Notes: a model not told the origin generated them from the letters alone. Shown: positions 37,580 to 50,278, counted from the stretch's first letter. The stretch: 64,000 nucleotides of DNA from Ziziphus jujuba (GCF_031755915.1 NC_083379.1:18027501-18091500), one strand, 5' to 3'. Program-made: numbers and translations.

Positions 37580-37728
37580 GAGTACCTTGTTTTCTTCAAT
37601 TTCAGCAAGAATCCCAAGTACTCCTGCACCAGTATCAATTCCCATACTCAAGAGACAGACCAAAGCCACGTTGATTTTTGCCATCTTTGTGGTTTGAGTT
37701 TGGTCACGGAGGAGTGAGATACCAGAAA

Positions 37729-37738
37729 ATTTATATAG
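37729..37738 (-). promoter_or_regulatory. TATA box of gene B
   Basis: Minus-strand CCTATATAAAT about 45-55 bp upstream of the gene B start codon (37684). The aligned spot in gene A (near 4757-4764) reads GCCATAAAT, so the TATA core was altered there. Confidence 0.6.
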
Positions 37739-38194
37739 GCAATTACAATATATTATTATTTTATTATTCACGCATTAATTATGAGCTTTATGATAACAGG
37801 AAAATTAAAGCAGCACCAAAATATTTATATGCAAGGAAAGAAATAAAAGCGGTCCAGTCACAGGAAAATAAAACAAGAATCTAAAGTAGTAATAATAAAA
37901 AGCAGTTTAAAGGCAGTGACAACGTTACAATGGAGTATTTTACATGTGCTACACAAGTCTCCCTAAACATGGGTGTATGTATAACCGCTTTTTATTTTAT
38001 TCTTTATTTTAACAAAAAGTATATATAACCTTTAAAATCTTTCTTCATTTGTTATTATTCTTTATTATGTACAATTCATATTCTTTTCATAAGAAAGAAG
38101 GAAGGTAAAGCATTATCGTTAGTCTGCGACATTCCTGTCTTCTTTTAAACTCTTGTCCAAATCGTTGAATTTGATTAATAATAACTAGTTGATT

Positions 38195-38690
38195 CATCAA
38201 TGGCTGCCAGAAGCTTAAGTTTACAGAGATTCGAAGATCTAGCCGAGCTTTAATTTGGGAACAAAGTTGTTTGTTACCGTTACCGTTGCTGAGCTTTAAA
38301 TATATTGGTCCATGTGTGACCTTTGTTTTAGATCTATGGTCTCGGTTTGCCAGTTTGAGTACGCAAGCGCTGATTGCCTGCGGGTCTAATGAAACTTTTA
38401 TGCACCATCACGTGAGTTGCCAGTCATGTCATTTAAACTACGCGGGCTTGGTCAGAAGAGTCTTGAATGACAAGTGTACAAGGCCGGCCGTTACCTTAAA
38501 CTGTGTCGTTTTCAGTCAATTCCATTTGTATAAAAGCTTGGCCGCCCCTTGGACTAGCTTTATTAATAAGAATTGGACTAGTCAGGCCTCAATCTGGCAT
38601 TTCAGCTTGATTTTAGTAATTCTTGGTTCTTAGTTTTACAATTTCGTACGTCACTAGTTCTCAAGTTCTTAATAAGATTCTTCAGAATGC
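38195..38690. other. About 490-bp insertion in the upstream flank of gene B
   Basis: Flank sequence matching unit A stops near 38190 and resumes near 38690 (GTGAAAGTACT). The stretch between is less AT-rich than its surroundings (GGCCGGCCGTTACC, GGCTTGGTCAGAAGAG) and has no counterpart in A. The 120-residue plus frame in it matches no family. No termini or target duplication were found; origin unknown. Confidence 0.5.
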
Positions 38691-39315
38691 TAGTGTGAAA
38701 GTACTCAAAAAATATATGTATTCAAGTTCAATTTAATAAGGACTCATAAAGTTTGGTTTAAGGTATCCATATTTTTTTAAAAATTTTATTTTAGGTTTTT
38801 CGCATTAATGAAAATACAGAAGTATGGATACGTTTGGTTTATGGAATAGATAGTGGAATAAAATAATGATTGCTAAAATTTTTTATATTTCTTTATTTGG
38901 TTAGATTTTTAAAATTTGTCTTATCTATTCCTATGGAATCCTGATTTCTTGAAATATGGAATTGTTATTCCTTCTAAAAAGCTTAGAATATGTATTCCCT
39001 AAAATAAAGCAATACAAAACACGCTACTTTACGTTCTTTTTGTTTATGTTTTGATATTTTTTTAGTTTCATATTAACTTTTTTGCTTTTTTTCTACCAAA
39101 TTAAATAATAGGAATAGATATTATATTCCACCTTTTTTATTCCTAGGAATTACTAATCCATAATTTTTAAAAATAGTCATTCTTTTAATCAAACATAACC
39201 TCTATCTTTTCTTAGAGAAGAAAACGATCTAACTCAACCAGTTAGATATCTTGGTATAAACAAATTAATTTGTTCACTACTCCTCCTTCAGAATCACACA
39301 CATTTATGATTGTGG

Positions 39316-39996
39316 TGATAGTCCTGCAATAAAATTAACAAATTAGATATATATCAATTACAATATTGTATTTTCAAGATCAACAAACACAATTATAGAA
39401 TTGTATTTAATTAAATTACTAACATTTTTAATGCAGCTATTGAATCATCATAAAATTCTTTAATTTGCAAAATAGATAACAAGAACCCCAATAGACACAT
39501 ATCTCTCCAACATTTCTCGCAGGTTTTAATCAAATAGGCACTCATGGATTCCTTAAATCTTAATTTCTCTATCGTATATATTATACTAATTTTCTATTAA
39601 CTTATTCCCCAATTTATCTAGATATATATATGTATACAAAATAAATAATAGATAATAATAATAATAATAATAATATATTCATATATATATATATATATAC
39701 ATACAAAATAATTAATAAATAATAATAGTAATAGTAGTAGTAGTAGTAGTAATAATAATAATAATAACAACAACAATAACAACAATAATAATAATAAAAT
39801 AAAAACAGGGAATATGTCAATTGGCTTTTAGAGAGAACATGTCATTTTATCAATAGGCCAACTAAAGTATTACAGAGAGTGTATACCCAAAGGCTCTATT
39901 GAAAAGTTCAATAAGCAACCCAGTCCCACTAATGGCATAAAGAAGTTTTGTAAGTGAGTCATATGATTATGGCTAGTTCATACAAAATATCTAATA
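39316..39996 (-). repeat. 3' LTR of the 39316-46523 Copia element
   Basis: Aligns with 45888-46523 along its length (for example TTTAATGCAG.TATTGAAT.ATCATAAAATT and TTAATTTGCAAAATAGATAAC). It contains an (ATA)n-rich, unevenly expanded section at 39645-39800. The divergence is large enough to see by eye, so the insertion is not recent. Confidence 0.85.
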
Positions 39997-40387
39997 GTCT
40001 CCTACTTGGACTACATAATAGTCACAAGTAACAACAAATTCACTTACTACAGAATCTCGAAAATCAAAATGTCATTTCATCTAAATATATAGCATGCTGA
40101 TAGGGCACACAATAATATATCAGACTAGGTAGTAAAAATTCTCCCAATAAATATCTTAAAACTATATACTATTTCAATTTATCATTTTGCATGCCATAAA
40201 CTTAATCTAAATAGTAGAGATTTACTTTACCACGTGCAATCTTCCAACACATGATACCTTTTAATTAAAATACATTGCCTACCAACATAATACAAAAACA
40301 TACTTAAACTTGCTGGTAGAGATTCAGCATGGTACTTATGGATATATATATATATATATAGATATACACATACACAAAGACTAAAGT

Positions 40388-40580
40388 TACCAACTGAGCT
40401 ATATCCCCCCGAGCCAAGTGGAGCATGCATGAAGGAGTCAAATGCTTCTTCTATTCTTTTCCTTGGCGCAGCTGGGCCATCCTGGACTTGAACCAGAGAC
40501 CTCGCCCGTGAAGTAAATCATCGCACCTACGGTCCAACCAATTGGGAGAGAATCAATAGATTCCTTTTCGGGAGCGATTC
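40388..40580 (-). other. Nuclear plastid DNA insert: trnI-GAU 3' exon, spacer, trnA-UGC start
   Basis: On the minus strand the order is: end of the trnI-GAU intron (GAATCGCTCCCGAAAAGG at 40580), the 3' exon of trnI-GAU ending GTTCAAGTCCAGGATGGCCC (exon about 40473-40512), the trnI-trnA spacer (TCATGCATGCTCCACTTGGC), then the first about 20 bases of trnA-UGC (GGGGATATAGCTCAGTTGGT). This is the rRNA-operon spacer of the chloroplast inverted repeat. By memory the match to plastid sequence is almost perfect, so the transfer is young relative to the surrounding decayed Copia. The ends are abrupt at 40388 and 40580. Neither tRNA is complete; not functional. Confidence 0.92.
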
Positions 40581-42390
40581 TCAAACAAGTCTACTAGCAT
40601 AAGGAATAACAATATATGTAATAAACATCTCATAACAATGTTCCACATACATACACGCACTTCTCATAAGGAATACTCCATCATATATAACATATAACAT
40701 GGATATTATTGTAGATTACAAAACTCCTACTAAGCTATAGCAATCTTAATTGCTTCACACCTATAAAAGGACATATACTCCTTAAATAAGTTTATAGACT
40801 AGCCTTTATTATTGAATATGCCACCATCTTGTAATAAGCATGTACACAACAAAAATGAAACTCTCAACAAAATGATACAATTACTAAATTACCACAAAAC
40901 AATGTTATATGCCAAAAGTGCATCCAAAAGCATGTATCATAATCTCAAAACACGCCATATACTCTGCCTCTACAATCAATGAAGCTATAAGTGTTTGCAC
41001 AACATCAATTCATAAAATAGCTTCTACTGTTATAATAAATAACATTCTCGATGTTAGACTGGCTTTCTCATAATACACATAACTGGAACTACTCGAGCAT
41101 TTACTAAAACACACCCACAACATAAACATTATCCGATAGTGTGCAATCTTGACTGAACACCAAACTACTAAATGCAAAAGAATACTAAACTATTCTCATT
41201 TGTCCTTTTTATCACTCTATCATTCCTAGACATTGATACCATAATAGGAGAATAATGTGCATAGTAAAATTTTTCACAATCTTATCAACATAAACTCTAA
41301 CTACGACAACTACAATACACAATTAGCCTTGTCTTGAAGAATTTTTGTTTCTAGTACCACTGAAACCTCTATAAGATCTTTCATATCAAAATGGCTACAT
41401 AACAACAGTTTTACCTTAGTCAATAAGTCAGTATCCATGAAAGCCTATAGTATGTCTTCAACATACAATACTACAAATATTAAATTGCTTCCACTAATCT
41501 TCAAACATATGCACAAATTAACACTATTCTCCTTAAACCATTCTAGGTGACAACTTCATCATAAATTTAGATACCACAACCGTAAGACTTACTTAAAATC
41601 ATAAATAAACTTTTTAAGCTTACAAAACAAAATCTCATTTCCCACTGCTTAGAAGCCAACTAATTGGACCATATACACATCCTTAAACAAAACTCCATTG
41701 GCGTATGCACTACATAACTTTCTCATGTTATAGGATCTTGAAGACTTAATTTGGCCTCCAACCCTAGTCAACAAGCTAAAATGGCCCTTTCTTCTTTAGT
41801 AATAAGGTAAGCTTCATAGCTCCAACCTAGGCAAGGGGCCTTGGCCTAGCTTACTAAGTGTTGGTTCTATCACGGCCAAGCAACCAAAGGCGGGGAGTAG
41901 GTGGGAATAGTGAAAGAGAGAGAAGGGCAAGAAATGGGGAGCTACAATCGCCATAATAATTTTAAAAGAATAATTTTGTGGAAATTAAGAAAATTTTCTC
42001 TATAATGAATTCTCTTTTTATGACTAACCTCTCTGGCAACTAGTCTAGCCTTAGACATCTCCACTTGATCATTAGAGTCTCTTTTGTGTTCTTAAAAACC
42101 CACTTACATCCAATATGATTGCTACTTTTAAGAAGTTCATCCAAATTTCATACATCATTTGATACAATGAATGTTATATCATCTTCTATTGCATCTAACC
42201 AAACAATTAGGCACTAAATTATTTATGGCTTCCTTATAAATAACTAGATCCAATTCATCACTTATTTCAAACTTGCAAATAAACCTCATAGTCATTTGGT
42301 ATAACAGATCTTCGAACCCTCTTTGACCTTCTCAAAAGACACACATCAACATCAGCTACAACCAAAATATCTCATTATATCTCAATGGGT

Positions 42391-42744
42391 TCAATCCTGA
42401 TTGACTACTAGATGCATAACTATTATGTCAATAGTACCTCTAGCATAAACATCAATAGTGGGGATCAATACAGTGGGAACCAATACACTTTTCTCTTTGA
42501 AAAACAAGCACCTTTGGATCCTTGCTCTCACTAAAATTAAAACATCCTCAAAATAAACAGCCATGTTTGGCTCAATGATCCTGATGGTGTGAGATTGAGA
42601 GTAAAATCCAGAATCTATGGATCTTTTACGAGAACCAACAAAATAACCATTAAAGATTTTAGGGTTCAACTTCTTAATATTGGAATTATACATTATAACA
42701 TCAACTTTACAACTCATACACAAGAAAATGTGTAAACTAGGCAT
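42391..42744 (-). pseudogene. Copia integrase C-terminal fragment
   Basis: Open 117-codon piece with LHIFLCMSCKVDVIMYNSNI, KKLNPKIFNGYFVGSRKRS, SHTIRIIEPNMAVYFED, the conserved end of Copia integrase. It is part of the decayed pol of the 39316-46523 element; flanking regions have stops. Confidence 0.8.
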
Positions 42745-45031
42745 AACTTGTCACTTATAAGAAAAATGACAAACTAAAATTTGCCAAAACACATTGCACT
42801 ATATCCATTAAAGTGCGATTCCTTTTCTTAATTATGCCATTTGTCATAGAGTGCCAGGTATTAATGCTGCACTCATTTAAAAAAATTACGAATGACACTG
42901 TGTTCTATCCAATCTTGTCATATTTACCATAATATTCGTCACCCAGTTAGACCTCATAGCTTTCAACTTCTTATTCTTCTGAAGTTTTATTTTCACCTCA
43001 AACTCTTTTAAGGCAACCAAGTAGTCTAACTTTTCATTAATAATCTCTACGTATCCATAATAAGGGAAGTTATTAATGTAGGTAATAAAATATTTATACC
43101 CTCTCAAAGCATGTGGTGTGTAAAAGCATAGGATTAATGCTGTAATATAAAGAATTATTACAATTTTGGCACATGCTGATGCAATTAGAGGAGTAACAGC
43201 AAGACAAAGGAATTGATATAAGCAGCAACTTATAAGCCAGATTATCACAAAAAAAAAAAAAGCCACATAAAGTCTCGCAATAACTAGTCTCAAATGACTT
43301 ACCATTTCTTGTCATCTCCTATTAAGCCGTCAATTTCTAACAGTTGACCAGATTATGGACAAAGTTGCACCATTCAAGAAAGAATTCTTTCTTTCAACCT
43401 ACTGATGGAAAACTGTCTTTTGTGCCAATAAAAAACAAAACTTACAACAAAACCCTTATTCTCATTGGTCTTGGGTTCTTCACCATCATTATAGAAACCT
43501 TTTTACATTTGTCCTTTTAATTGTCCATTTTCCTTTCGAGCTTGTCCTTGATACCCCTGACCTTGAGAACAAAAGGTTTAAACATGTTCATCTTGATGCC
43601 ATTTTTCTCATTGAAAAGAATAATAGTTAACTCCTTCAAAATACATCCATACTTCATAATGTAATGAGGCTTGACCTAATATTGTTGAAAAAAGATGAAA
43701 AAGCTCCTCATTATGGTAAGAGACACTCCTTACCAAAATCCTTATCAAGGTCTGTGAAATTGATATAATAAGAGAGAAGTTTCAATATAAACTCATTTAC
43801 ACCACTATCTCCATCATATACAAGAGTTCAATGAATCTAAATAGTAGTGTTTCTCAATTTATCAAACTTAATAAATTTCTTACTAATCTCAAAGAGCTTA
43901 TGAACACTATTCATATAATGTAATAGCTAAAAAATATAGAATCATGGATGTGATTCCCAGACCATCATATAGCACTTATACAAGTACTTGAAGTCCTTAT
44001 ACAACATTTAATCTCGGTAATATTATAATTATTTGGTATCTTCGATGGACCAAAACCTAAAGCTAAATCTAGCTTTATAAAGGTCAAAATTTTTTTTTTT
44101 TAAGAATCTTTGGCATCTTTTGTTAATTAGTTTATTATGTTTTATCATGGCATTTATAGGTATAGAACTAGAGGTGCTCCCATCTTTGAAATAGCAAATA
44201 ATAAGAATGTAATACATCACAAGGACTATGCAAATTTTACCTTCGCAACCCTTTTCAGTCATATCTAAACACATAATGCTACAAGGCACGAAGGATACCC
44301 ATATATGGGTTAGAGACAGTTAACTAAATTACCACAATTAACTACATTGAACTAAGTCACTGACAGGAAAACTTAGAACTTGCAATCTATGGTATTCAAT
44401 CAACTTCCACTGTCATTCCAAGCATCCTATGAAGTAACTAAACCACTGGCAAGGTAGCTTAATCACTTGTATAGACATTAGTTTATTAGTGGGAGATAAG
44501 AGTTCTATTGGCAATTTCATAAAATAGACAAGCTAAGTTTTATGAGAGGAATATACTTAACATCCTATCCACTATACCAACTTCAAGTTAACACCGATAA
44601 ATTACACAAATTAAACTTCTCTATAAGTAAATACATTAAATTACATTTACTATGTCAACTTCTATTACATTGGCAACTTCATGATATAGACAAATTAAGT
44701 CTCACGAAAGATGAGTACATAAACTTCCACAACACTATGCCAACTAGGCACTAAATCTCATGACAATTCATGTTTAGGACATATCAAATCTTGCAATAGG
44801 TAACCACTTAGCTAATTCTCACCATTATGTCAAACATAGCATAAAGCCCTTCAATGGGCAATTTTAACCAAAATATTTACCTTGAATCTTGGGCATTTTA
44901 ATTAAATAAAATTCAGAAATTGAGAATGCAGTAAATTTTTTTTTAAAAATAAAGAAATAAATAAAAATAATAATAATAAAAACCATAAAGTTTGAGAATA
45001 AAAAAAAATGAATTTTAATTTTTTTGGATAA

Positions 45032-45065
<34 letters not shown>

Positions 45066-45887
45066 CCATATATAAAATTAACAAATAATTTTTTTTTTTT
45101 TTATAAAATGGCTGCTGACATCAATTGCTTTCTTCCTTCAGTTGGGTCACAGGTCGACTCGATTTACTAGTTAATGGGTTGCACGACCCACCTCCTGACT
45201 GACTAAAAAAATTCCATTCTGGCCACTTTTTTCGATAAAAACCTGTACCAATCTTCTCGTCTTGACGTGGGCAACATGATCTAGAGATCAATTTGGCAAA
45301 AAACATTCCTAAAACCACACCCATACCCGAGAGAGAATCAACCCACAAAGGTTTTTAGTTGACCATTTTAAGCTAAATTGGGTACTCAAAATCACACAAT
45401 CCTCCCAAATACAGCTTGAAATTTATATTAAAAAAAAAAAAAAAAAAAACATGGTCTTAATTTTGTCAAGTCTTGTCCACAAATAATGCTCAAACAAGGC
45501 ATGGGTAGGCCATGGGTTTCAAGTAATTTTTTTTTTTTTTTTTGGGGCTAGATTTTTAAGGTTTTCAGGCCAAAACGAACGCCTCTAAATCACTCCATTC
45601 AATTTGAAAAAGAGTTTACAACATAGCCCAAGTTTTGTTTTCATCCAATAAAAATTTGACAAAATTTTTTGCATACTTTTGGTATATGTACAAGGAAACC
45701 CGACATATATATAGTAAATACATACAAATTAAAAAGCTGATTGAAAAAAATCAATTAATAAAGTCAAAGTTTAGTTTCGATCATGTATATATATATATAT
45801 GCATAGTAATTGAATCCGAATACTTCCAAAACACAAAACACATCAAATACAGTCTATAGAATTTGTGTATGTGACTTTAATACCAAT

Positions 45888-46232
45888 TGTTAGTACTACC
45901 ATAAAATAAACAAATTAAACATGTATCGATTACAGTACTGTATTTCCAAGATCTACACACAGAATTATAGAATTGTATTTGATTTAATTAAACCTTTTTA
46001 ATGCAGTCATTGAATAATCATAAAATTGTTTAATTTGCAAAATAGATAACAAAAACCAATAGCAGTGCTTAATGGATACACTCTTCTCTAACCATTCTCT
46101 TTCAGGTTTTTACTAAACAGGCACCCATGGATTCTTGAAGCCTTATTTTCTCTATCATATGTATGGTACTAATTCTCTAGTAACTTATTCCTCAATTTAT
46201 CTATATATATACAAAGCATTTAATAAATAATG

Positions 46233-46278
<46 letters not shown>

Positions 46279-46523
46279 TAACAATAACAATATATAATGC
46301 ATTATAATAATATAATAATAATAATAAAAGTAAGGAATAAGCCAATTGGGCTTTTAGATAGAACAGGTCCTTCAATCAAATATGTCAACTGAAGTATTAC
46401 AGAGAATGTGTGCCCAAGGGTTCTACTAAAAAGGCCAATAAACAAACTAGTTTCATTACTAGCACAAACAAACCATGTAAGTAAGTCACATAATTATAAC
46501 TAGTACACACAAAATATCTAATA
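45888..46523 (-). repeat. 5' LTR of the 39316-46523 Copia element
   Basis: Partner of 39316-39996. It contains a (TAA)n microsatellite at 46224-46275. It is followed on its inner side by the primer-binding site at about 45875-45887. Confidence 0.85.
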
Positions 46524-47073
46524 TGTGATAACCATAAACAAATAACATAAATATGGACAAACAAACCCTAAGATATTGTAATCGGTATTATCGAGAAGTT
46601 AAGCTATTTGTCTTCTATCCCAAATCAACATGGACATAGAATACTGTTCAAAAGATCAACTATTATTATTGTGTTTTTTGCATTACGTTTTTTCTTTTAA
46701 CAAGTGCTAATGCTTAAATTTAGCATTAATATTAACATTACTATTGAAAATCTCATACCAGTATTATCAAATTTTAACAATGACATTTCTTTTACCTGTG
46801 GAAATTATTAACAATATTAATATGATATGAAACCTAAATGTTTGCATCCGAGCACATGATAACATTGGTTTGGATAACCGATTACTACAATCAATCACAA
46901 TGGCTATGTCTATGAATAATTGGAATTAATATGTTTATAATTGTGAAATTACACAACTTTTTTGCAACAAAATAATGTCTTCAGGAACATTGATCCATGA
47001 GACCTCTTGAGTTTATCAATTAAATGAAGAACCAAAGAATATTTTAAAAGAGAGAATTAAAAAAAACAAATTA
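46524..47073. other. Intergenic between Copia element and gene C
   Basis: 46524-46790 matches 5430-5725 upstream of gene A and so belongs to the B duplication unit. The rest is AT-rich with no gene seen. It forms the 3' flank of gene C. Confidence 0.6.
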
Positions 47074-48680
47074 TTAGGCAGTAGAGACTGAAGTTGTTTG
47101 GCTTCTTTGACGGTTCTTCTTTTCTTCCTTGGTTGTGGCCACGGCAGAAACATAATAGGAAACAATAAACAATCCATGAATAAAACATAAAATCCCTCCG
47201 ATAAATAAAAAGCGATGGTGAGCTATTCCACATGATTTTCTTGATCTTGAGTTTGATAAGGTCCCTATCATCAGCATCGAAAATCCAACAGCTAATATAA
47301 TCCTGATTTTCTCACACACATCCAGAGATTAATTAGAGACCCTTGTATCATTTGGTGCGGTACACTAATGTATATAAAATTGTTGTAATGAAGAAAAAGA
47401 ATTGAAGTTTTCAATTAACGCTCTCGTAAATGGAACCAGTATTTTCGCTCAAGAAACCGGAACCAGTTTAATTTGGAATAATAATAATAATAATCCGGTT
47501 TTGGTTTTAGCTGCGCATAAAAGCAAATATATATATATATATATATATGCACGATAATATATTTGTGCACCAACTTATATATCAATATTTTGGATAGCTA
47601 AATGTGGCGGTGCATTTTTATTGACTTGTATTAGGTTCACCTGTTTTTTTATAAAGTTAGTAAATGACCACCCTATTATTATTATTGTTATTATTTTATA
47701 AACGATAAACATACTTCTATATTAGATAGTATCTCAAAAAGTAAAAAAAAATTACATATAAATATAATTAAAAAAAAGAGTAATACTACCTGTATCCAAT
47801 TTATTTACCAAAGTTTGGATAATAAATTATGTAACTACACATGTTAACTGTAAACAAATTAATGAGACTTATGTGCAAAAGTAGGTTAGACACAACATAA
47901 CCCAAAATAATAGTGTCACAGTCACATAAGTTGGTATGGAGAATTTGACAAATAAATTTTTGATAAAAACTAAAAAGGAATTATATATAAAGAATAAAAA
48001 AAAAAATGCTTTATGTATCTTTCACGTTAAACTTTATTGTGGAACCCACAGAATCAAATTTTTTGTAGCAGGAAATAAAAAAATGGTGGCGGGCTCCTTT
48101 GATGGTGAAACGAAAGTTAAAGCTTTTGCATATTAGTATTTTCATGGGTTATGGGGATCTTTTTTCCCAGCTGTAAAAAATGGCCTGATTAATGGAATGT
48201 TGAAAAATGGGACTACATATATAATTAGAAGACATAATTAGTGTATATACCAGGAGAAAATGAGGGAAGCCACAGCTAATTGCTTATTTGGTGTCGCAGT
48301 TTTGAAATCATCGCTGGACCGGATGCAAATGCAACCACCAAGCAAGTTGGCAATAAAATGGGCAAGGATCATTATTATTGACGCCGCCAATCCTAGCTTA
48401 AATGCTTGAGAGCTTGGATCTCTACAATCAAATATCCACTTTCTCAGATGTTTTACCTGTTTTGGGGTTTCGAAATATAACAAGAAAAACCAAATAGTAA
48501 TTGTTAAACTTAAACCATATATACAACCTTGAAATCAATTAATTAATTCTAAATTTTTAAATCATCATTCTATTTTCTTACCTTGTTTTGAGCTATTTCA
48601 GCTTGAATCCCAAGTATACCAGCAACAACATCCATAATCATGATCGAAAGGCAGACGATAAGACCAAGGCTTTTCACCAT
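47074..48680 (-). CDS. DUF1218 family membrane protein, gene C (3 exons, intact)
   Basis: Exons complement(47074-47302, 48251-48456, 48582-48680): 534 nt, 177 residues. Splices are AAG|GTAA...ACAG|GTA (phase 0) and TCCTG|GTAT...TCAG|G, which rebuilds Trp102. Four hydrophobic segments lie at about 5-27, 52-73, 98-117 and 133-155. Family motifs: WIFDCRD (40-46), GGCICIRS (73-80), PNKQLAVASLIFSW (89-102), SRSRKSCGI-HHR (120-132) and GGILCFIHGLF (137-147). The tail is charged and Ser/Thr-rich. This is a full-length member of the plant DUF1218 family (VCC/DEAL-like, endomembrane proteins implicated in leaf symmetry and vascular pattern); the exact subgroup needs a tree. Exon sizes 99 and 206 nt equal those of gene A, so A, B and C descend from one ancestor. 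No lesion is seen. Confidence 0.95.
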
Positions 48681-48780
48681 TTTTACAGAAACAGTTTGAT
48701 TGAAGGAAGACAATTATCGCCAACTGCTCACTTTATCAGTAAAAGCTTAGGCCCCGGGAATACGAATAAAGAAGCTACAA

Positions 48781-48790
48781 GTTTATATAC
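48781..48790 (-). promoter_or_regulatory. TATA box of gene C
   Basis: Minus-strand TATATAAAC about 102-109 bp upstream of the gene C start codon, a suitable distance for a core promoter with a 5' leader of about 70-80 bases. Confidence 0.55.
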
Positions 48791-49239
48791 AGAGCATTCA
48801 TAGTTTTTAATTGGCTGAAACAATCTTAATATAAAAGCTTCATGTTGCCTTTTTAACATTCTTTTTATCTTTCAATTTTTTTTTCTCTAATATTCTATAC
48901 TTTGCTTTTCAAAATTGAGATTCCATTAATTCCTTTCATGGGGAGCAAGGAAAGTAGGGTATAACTAAAGGGGAGAAAGTGGGGTTGCACACATTCTTAG
49001 TTCCACGGACAACATGATAAGAATCACATTGGACTCTTCCATGTCAAAAAAGGTTTTACATTTCTAAGTAATAGAATGGAAACAATGTGGTGCAATTACA
49101 ATCTACATTTCTAAGTAATAGAATGGGCACAATGTGGTGTGGTGCAATTACAGATGCTTTTATCATTGATGAGTAACTCATATTTATATAGATACAAAAG
49201 TATATATAAGGTAATAAATCATAGACTACAAAAAAAAGA
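48791..49239. other. Upstream flank of gene C
   Basis: No gene is seen. A short direct repeat (TTTCTAAGTAATAGAATGG with AACAATGTGGTG/CACAATGTGGTG) occurs at about 49060-49105 and 49108-49145. Confidence 0.55.
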
Positions 49240-50278
49240 GATTACAACACTTGAACATTTATTGTTAATAAGCCCCCACAAGATAGAGGATCTGATGAGA
49301 ACCCACCCGAATTTGTACCATCAACTACATGCTGGGGTGCTAATCCTGTACAACTGAAGACTGGGCCAATTAATAAAGTCAAGCTAGGAGGTTTAAGGAC
49401 AATCTTGTTAGTTTCATATAAGGAGTAATTAAATCTCAAGAAGGTATGATTGTAATAGAAGATTCTAAGCCCGTGCTGAGCATACAAGTTGTGAAGGTAG
49501 AAATGGACTCGGGAAGCTATTTTAGTACATTTGAGGACTCCGGGAAGTAAGGGATGAGTTTTTAAGTTTATGAACGTGCTTGGGCTTTCTGAGAAGTCAC
49601 AAAAATAGGTCAAGGAAGAGGCAAGGGCGTTCAAACATGTATGAAGGCGCACAAGCTTCAACATGGCCGGTTTTGCTTGTTTTGGCACTGGGAAGGATTT
49701 TTATTGCAATCCAAGCAAGCATCGATCATTTCAATCAATGGAAACATGTGGGAACCAGTTCTAATCATATTAGGCATCCTACATGGCATATTTGATCTAA
49801 TTTAGAACCTAAACTAGCTGGTGATTGGACAAAGATAGCTTATTTGTAAAGCTAGTCAAATACTTTCCAAATCTTAAATTTGGCTTTTGTTTTAGGAAAG
49901 TCTTTTGTTTTGATTTTTATTTAATTATTTACTGGACCAATTTATTTAGTTGTAAATTAATTAATTGCTTTTTCAAAATTAAGAAATTAATTAATACAAA
50001 ATTAGTTTAGGAAAAGACTTGGCAATTCAACAATTACCTTTTCTTTGCTATGTTAGCGGAATTTGACCTAATTGCTTTAAGGTTTGATTTTGTATCCCTA
50101 ACTTTATTTAAAGGTTTATTTTCTCAATAATATACAAAGCATTTTTCATATAGAAAATTACTTGTGAGAGAGATTTCTCTTTGTTTTCTTAGAACACATA
50201 AAACTCTATTAGAGAACTAGTGTTCTAGCTTGACTTATCAATAAGACATTCCATAACCTATTGTGGCATCTTCAATAT
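49240..50278 (+). mobile_element. Possible Ty3-type retroelement 3' end with LTR-like tail
   Basis: A plus-strand frame around 49425-49510 reads QEGMIVIEDSKPVLSIQVVK, like the poorly conserved tail of some plant Ty3 polyproteins. It is followed from about 49748 by AT-rich sequence with LTR features (CTATGTTAGCGG, TTTATTTAAAGG as a promoter-like part, ACTTGTGAGAGAG). The ends are not defined; the identification is weak. The 148-codon minus frame at 49242-49688 has no family features. Confidence 0.35.

Larger units (their letters stand above)
29329..37684 (-). pseudogene. DUF1218 gene B, interrupted in exon 2 by an LTR-like element
   Basis: Exon 1 is 37586-37684 (MAKINVALVCLLSMGIDTGA...), exon 2 is split into 37363-37416 (VHSTEWIPECRHLGQRAL) and 34158-34306 (NLGFGAAAMLTFSHVISHLF...), and exon 3 is 29329-29524 (ISFGFGLS...AQGID). 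Splice sites and phases match A and C: exon 1 is 99 nt, exon 2 would be 203 nt, one codon shorter than A, and the Trp codon is split TG|G. Without the 3,052-bp insertion the gene would read through 165 codons with no other lesion. It is closest to gene A (for example WIPECRHL and IFADHHFL are shared). A TATATAAAT box lies 45-55 bp upstream of the start. The insertion supplies stops, so a normal product is unlikely unless the whole element is spliced out. Confidence 0.92.
39316..46523 (-). mobile_element. Ty1/Copia retrotransposon with two LTRs, 7.2 kb
   Basis: Direct repeats of 681 bp (39316-39996) and 636 bp (45888-46523) flank a minus-strand interior. Just inside the right (5') LTR is TTGGTATTAAAG, close to the initiator-Met tRNA primer site TGGTATCAGAGC; just inside the left (3') LTR is the polypurine tract CAAGTAGGAGAC. 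TGTGG and TGTGA outside form a 5-bp target duplication with one mismatch, and removing the element restores flank matching unit A. Pol remains: integrase C-terminal region (KKLNPKIFNGYFVG, around 42650) and RNase H with EAEYMACFEIMIHAF (around 40980). Many stops; dead. A plastid DNA fragment lies near its 3' end. Confidence 0.88.

Noticed and set aside
40441..40560. Candidate nuclear tRNA gene
   Set aside because: It is only the 3' exon of plastid trnI-GAU with intron and spacer; no complete tRNA can fold.
44029..44289. 86-residue minus frame as a separate gene
   Set aside because: It lies in the gag region of the 39316-46523 Copia element and has no independent family features.
49242..49688. 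148-residue minus-strand frame
   Set aside because: No domain, signal or repeat; the plus strand gives a better though weak retroelement reading.
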